Shown piece after piece: positions 60,638 to 64,000 of a stretch of DNA of 64,000 nt; positions within the stretch are counted from its first letter, which is position 1; each line of letters opens with the position of its first letter. The notes below the pieces were generated by a model. It ran no database searches and was not told the origin of the DNA. It saw nothing but the letters and a program-made list of their open reading frames with translations. The stretch is taken from the NCBI RefSeq assembly GCF_000251145.1, contig NZ_AIDW01000024.1:1-64000 (forward strand), read 5' to 3'. The DNA is from Sphingomonas sp. PAMC 26621. GTDB taxonomy: Bacteria; Pseudomonadota; Alphaproteobacteria; Sphingomonadales; Sphingomonadaceae. The translations under genes were made by a program, and so were the position numbers.

Positions 60638-63334
60638 ATGGCAACGACCGTCTCGCGCGCTGCGCGCACTTTTCTGCTGGTCGGGGCCGGCGTCGCCGCG
60701 ATGGCTGCGCAAGCGCAGGACGCGCCCGCCCCGCCGCCCGCAGCGGTAACGCCGACGCGCGCGCAGGCGGATCGGATGGCGGCGGCGATCGTCGCGCGGA
60801 TGACGACCGAGGAAAAGCTGCCGCAATTGTTGAACGTCGCGCCTGCGATCCCGCGGATCAAGATCCCCGCCTATAACTGGTGGACCGAATCACTCCACGG
60901 CGCGCTCGGCGCGGTGCCGACGACCAACTTTCCCGAGCCGATCGGGCTTGCCGCAAGCTTCGACGCGCCACTCGTCCATCAGGTCGCGGGCGCGATCAGC
61001 ACCGAGGTTCGCGCACTGCACACGATGGGGCGCCAGACCGGCAAGCTCGGCCGGATCGGTACGGGGCTCGACACCTGGTCGCCCAACATCAACATCTTCC
61101 GCGATCCGCGCTGGGGCCGTGGGCAGGAAACCTATGGCGAGGATCCGTATCTCGCGGCGCACATGGGCGTGGCGTTCGTCACCGGCATGCAGGGCCCCAA
61201 CCCCGATCTGCCCGACGTCATCGCGACGCCCAAGCATTTCGCGGTCCATAGCGGCCCTGAATCGACCCGGCACGGTGCCAACGTCTTCGTCTCGGCGCAC
61301 GACCTGGAGGACACCTACCTCCCCGCCTTCCGCGCCGCGATCGTGGAAGGGCGCGCCGGATCGATCATGTGCGCGTACAACCGCATCGACGGCCAGCCCG
61401 CCTGCGCCAACGACCTGTTGCTCAAGGATCATCTGCGCGGTGCCTGGGGCTTTACCGGCTATGTCGTGTCGGATTGCGACGCGGTGAAGGACATTGCGGA
61501 CGGCCACAAATATGCGCCCGACCAGGCCACCGCGATCGCGGCGGCGATGAAGGCGGGCACCGACAACGAATGCCACACGCAGACGATCGGCGACATGGGC
61601 GGCCTGCCCGAGCGGTTCGGCGATTCGTTGCGGCGCGGCCTGATCTCGCAGGACGACATCGACCGGTCGCTGGTGCGGCTGTTCTCGGCGCGGCTGCGCA
61701 ACGGCGATCTGCCCGGCATCGCCGGCGCGCCCGCCGCGGTTCCGGTGCGCGCGATCCTGTCGCCCGATCACATGGCGCTGGCGCTGCAGGCGGCGGAAAA
61801 GAGTCTCGTGCTGCTCAAGAACGACGGCGTACTGCCGCTCCGCCCGGGTGCGCGGATCGCAGTGATCGGGCCGCTCGGCGATGCGACGCGCGTGTTGCGC
61901 GGCAATTATTCGTCGACCCAGTCCGCGCCCCCCGTCCCGATCGTCGAGGGACTCCGCCGCGCCGCCGGGGCCGGATCGGTGACACTGGTGCCGTTCGGGG
62001 AATCGATCACCGATGGCGACCGCGTGCCAACCACCGCGCTGGTCGCGCCCGACGGCAAGCCCGGGCTGCTCGCGCGCTATTTCAACCCGGTGACGCCACC
62101 GCATCTGCCGTTCCCGCAGGGCACTGACCGCGCCGCGATCGCCGCGCTGACATATCAGTCCCGCCCGGTCGTCTCGCAGCGCGAGGCGGACGTCGCGGCG
62201 CGCGGGCTGACCCTGCCCAGCGTCAACGACTATCACCGCACCGAATGGACGGGCTTCCTCGTCGCGCCCGAAACCGGCAGCTACCGGCTCGGTCTCGGCG
62301 GCAGCGGGCTGCTCGAGCTCGAGGGGAAGACCTTCCTCGACGTCGGTGCCGATCATCGTGGCCCATTGCCCACGCTCAAGACCGTGACGCTGCAGAAGGG
62401 CCAGCGCTACCCGCTGCGCGTCGTCTCCACCGCGCGCGGGTTCGGCAATACCGATCTGGTGTGGAAGCTGGTCTCGGCACAGCCCGACGCGGCGCTCGCT
62501 GCAGCGGCCGCGCAAGCCGACGTGCTCGTCGCGGTGGTCGGGCTGACGTCCGACCTGGAAGCGGAGGAGACCGGCACCGACATCCCCGGCTTCCAGGGCG
62601 GCGACAAGACCTCGCTCGACCTGCCGGCGGAGCAGATGGCGATGCTCGAGCGCGCCAAAGCGACCGGCAAGCCGGTGATCGTCGTCGCGATGAACGGCAG
62701 CCCGATCAACCTGGCCTGGGCGAAGGACAATGCCGCCGCGATCGTCGAGGCCTGGTATCCCGGGCAATCGGGCGGGCTTGCGGTCGCGAACGTACTGACG
62801 GGCAAGACCGACCCGGGCGGTCGCCTGCCGCTGACCTTCTACCGCAGCGTCGCCGACCTGCCGCCGTTCGACAATTACGCGATGACCGGGCGGACCTATC
62901 GTTATTTCACCGGCAAGCCGGTCTATCCGTTCGGTCATGGGCTGAGCTACACCAGCTTCGCCTACACCCCGCTGGTGCTGAACCCGGCGTCGGGCGGCGC
63001 GGAACAGGGGCTCCGGGTCACAACCGATGTCAGCAACACCGGCAAGCGCGCAGGCGACGAGGTCGTCCAGCTTTACCTGTCCTTCCCCGATGTTCCCGGC
63101 GCGCCGCGGATCGCGCTGCGCGGGTATCAGCGGATCACGCTTGCGCCCGGGGAACGGCGGAGCGTGACCTTCGACCTGTCGCCTCGCGACCTGAGCGCGG
63201 TGCGCGCAAATGGCGTGCGCGAGGTGATGCAGGGGCAGTATCGCGTCAGCGTCGGCGCGGGTCAGCCGGATACCGATGTCCCGGTGCGGTCGGCAAGCTT
63301 CCGGACGGGCAAGGCGGTGCCGTTGCCGCTATAA
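60638..63334 (+). CDS. GH3 beta-xylosidase/glucosidase-like enzyme with PA14 domain
   Basis: The 898-residue secreted enzyme has a signal peptide (TFLLVGAGVAAMAAQAQ). The GH3 N domain has YNWWTESLHGALG and NINIFRDPRWGRGQETYGED, close to bacterial BXL-type beta-xylosidases, and nucleophile D279 in VVSDCDAV. The GH3 C domain is split by a PA14 carbohydrate-binding insert (about residues 460-610, YHRTEWTGFLVAPETGSYRL). A fibronectin-III-like domain ends the protein. ATG follows AGAGG. It comes 29 bp after the halogenase-family gene. Xylan-type substrates fit the xyl-box upstream, but beta-glucosidase activity is not excluded. Confidence 0.9.
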   Translation: MATTVSRAARTFLLVGAGVAAMAAQAQDAPAPPPAAVTPTRAQADRMAAAIVARMTTEEKLPQLLNVAPAIPRIKIPAYNWWTESLHGALGAVPTTNFPEPIGLAASFDAPLVHQVAGAISTEVRALHTMGRQTGKLGRIGTGLDTWSPNINIFRDPRWGRGQETYGEDPYLAAHMGVAFVTGMQGPNPDLPDVIATPKHFAVHSGPESTRHGANVFVSAHDLEDTYLPAFRAAIVEGRAGSIMCAYNRIDGQPACANDLLLKDHLRGAWGFTGYVVSDCDAVKDIADGHKYAPDQATAIAAAMKAGTDNECHTQTIGDMGGLPERFGDSLRRGLISQDDIDRSLVRLFSARLRNGDLPGIAGAPAAVPVRAILSPDHMALALQAAEKSLVLLKNDGVLPLRPGARIAVIGPLGDATRVLRGNYSSTQSAPPVPIVEGLRRAAGAGSVTLVPFGESITDGDRVPTTALVAPDGKPGLLARYFNPVTPPHLPFPQGTDRAAIAALTYQSRPVVSQREADVAARGLTLPSVNDYHRTEWTGFLVAPETGSYRLGLGGSGLLELEGKTFLDVGADHRGPLPTLKTVTLQKGQRYPLRVVSTARGFGNTDLVWKLVSAQPDAALAAAAAQADVLVAVVGLTSDLEAEETGTDIPGFQGGDKTSLDLPAEQMAMLERAKATGKPVIVVAMNGSPINLAWAKDNAAAIVEAWYPGQSGGLAVANVLTGKTDPGGRLPLTFYRSVADLPPFDNYAMTGRTYRYFTGKPVYPFGHGLSYTSFAYTPLVLNPASGGAEQGLRVTTDVSNTGKRAGDEVVQLYLSFPDVPGAPRIALRGYQRITLAPGERRSVTFDLSPRDLSAVRANGVREVMQGQYRVSVGAGQPDTDVPVRSASFRTGKAVPLPL

Positions 63335-63351
63335 CCCCTGCACCTCTGCAG

Positions 63352-64000
63352 TCACGGGACCGCGACCTCGATCGCATCGGGGGCGACACGCGCGGTCACC
63401 GGGGTGCAGGCGAGCACTTCGCCATCGACCGAAATGCGCAGCGGCGGTTTGGTCGTGATGCGGAAGCTTTGGCCGTGGAAGTCGCGGCTGCAGGCGTCCT
63501 TGTCGCGGAGCTTGAAGAACTTCGCGTACCAGTCGCGCGCGAGCACGAGCTTGCTTTGCCCGACGACCGCCTGGAGCAGCAATTCGTTCGACGCGACATC
63601 GGCATCGTCCGACAGCGCGACCCCGCCGTGGTGCCAGCCGTTGAGGATCCGCAGCTCGGTCGCCCACATCGTCTGCTTGCGCGTCCCGTCGTTGAGCTCG
63701 AGCCGGAAGGCGCGGAACGGGACCGAACATTTGATCGCCCACAACAGATAGCCGACGCGCCCGGCGTAGCGCTTGAGCGTGTGCGGGACGGTCTCGCCGA
63801 TCATCGTCGACAGGCCGATCGACGCGCCGTTGACGAAATAGGTGTCGTCGATCATCCCGAGGTCGACCCGCCGCCGCCAGCCGTTCGCGATCACGTCGAT
63901 CGCGCCGTCGAGGTCGAGCGGAAGCCCGAGCGAGCGGGCGAAGCTGTTGGCGGTGCCAAGCGGGAGCACCGCGAACACGCAGTCCTTCCCCACCAGCTGT
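63352..64000 (-). CDS. Diacylglycerol/lipid kinase family protein (C-terminal part)
   Basis: About 216 residues are visible; the 5' end lies beyond the window. The first visible motif, VFAVLPLGTANSFARSLGLP, is the conserved block that follows the GGDGT motif in YegS/BmrU/DgkB-type kinases. Later sequence (VNGASIGLSTMIGETVP; RISVDGEVLACTPVTARV) matches their C-terminal beta-sandwich. These enzymes phosphorylate diacylglycerol or sphingoid lipids at the inner membrane, which is plausible for sphingolipid-containing sphingomonads. The stop is 17 bp from the GH3 stop, convergent. Confidence 0.85.
   Translation of the reverse strand, partial: QLVGKDCVFAVLPLGTANSFARSLGLPLDLDGAIDVIANGWRRRVDLGMIDDTYFVNGASIGLSTMIGETVPHTLKRYAGRVGYLLWAIKCSVPFRAFRLELNDGTRKQTMWATELRILNGWHHGGVALSDDADVASNELLLQAVVGQSKLVLARDWYAKFFKLRDKDACSRDFHGQSFRITTKPPLRISVDGEVLACTPVTARVAPDAIEVAVP

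Noticed and set aside
1..64000. CRISPR arrays, tRNA or rRNA genes, transposases, phage genes
   Set aside because: I looked for regular repeat-spacer patterns, cloverleaf-like segments and transposase motifs and saw none. Short palindromic elements are the only repeats found.

Overview
The window is high-GC, densely coded DNA from a Gram-negative alphaproteobacterium, most likely a sphingomonad (Sphingomonas or a close relative). This is inferred from TonB-dependent receptors with SapC, cupin_8 and tryptophan-halogenase-type neighbours, an RND efflux operon, short palindromic intergenic elements resembling those common in sphingomonads, and many genes coupled by ATGA or GTGA overlaps. I saw no rRNA, tRNA, CRISPR array, phage or complete insertion sequence.

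Layout. 1-1.8 kb: multidrug MFS pump, and the start of its probable membrane-fusion partner. 1.9-6.3 kb: a KaiC-like double RecA ATPase followed by a large hybrid histidine kinase, with an FNR/FixK-like palindrome upstream. 6.4-14 kb: a glycosyltransferase island built around a sucrose-phosphate synthase/phosphatase fusion, plus a DUF6916 protein. 14.2-20.8 kb: Ohr peroxidase, an ArsB-like carrier with an MFS partner, a LysR regulator divergent from another MFS pump, and an EthD-like protein. 21-24.1 kb: two divergent OmpR-type regulators and a sensor kinase. 24.2-27.5 kb: two tiny coupled ORFs and a frameshifted BamA-like gene. 27.6-31.5 kb: a three-subunit molybdenum aldehyde oxidoreductase (paoABC type). 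31.6-40.3 kb: secreted CE1-type esterase, TetR regulator, and an RND efflux operon whose outer-membrane gene is frameshifted. 40.4-44 kb: three exopolysaccharide-type glycosyltransferases around an AT-rich gap. 44.3-49.6 kb: a frameshifted Oar-like TonB receptor, a DeoR regulator and a POT-type transporter. 49.6-53 kb: Tat-exported phospholipase C, a GAF protein and a single-domain response regulator under a second copy of the FNR-like palindrome. 53.2-63.3 kb: a carbohydrate locus with a GntR regulator, cupin_8 protein, SapC, TonB receptor, halogenase-family flavoprotein and GH3 beta-xylosidase-like enzyme. 63.4-64 kb: a partial lipid kinase.

How the parts work together. The right-hand locus reads as a TonB-linked xylo-oligosaccharide system: a xyl-box-like operator overlaps the receptor promoter, a strong terminator separates the receptor from the halogenase gene, and the GH3 enzyme ends the unit. 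The TetR gene and the RND operon carry matching operators over their -10 elements, so the repressor probably controls both. The KaiC/kinase pair and the orphan receiver share a 14-bp palindrome, which suggests common redox or CRP/FNR-type control.

Three long genes, all for outer-membrane proteins (BamA-like, OprM-like, Oar-like), each carry exactly one single-base deletion that restores a full-length family member when corrected. Whether these are true mutations or sequence errors cannot be decided from the sequence alone.
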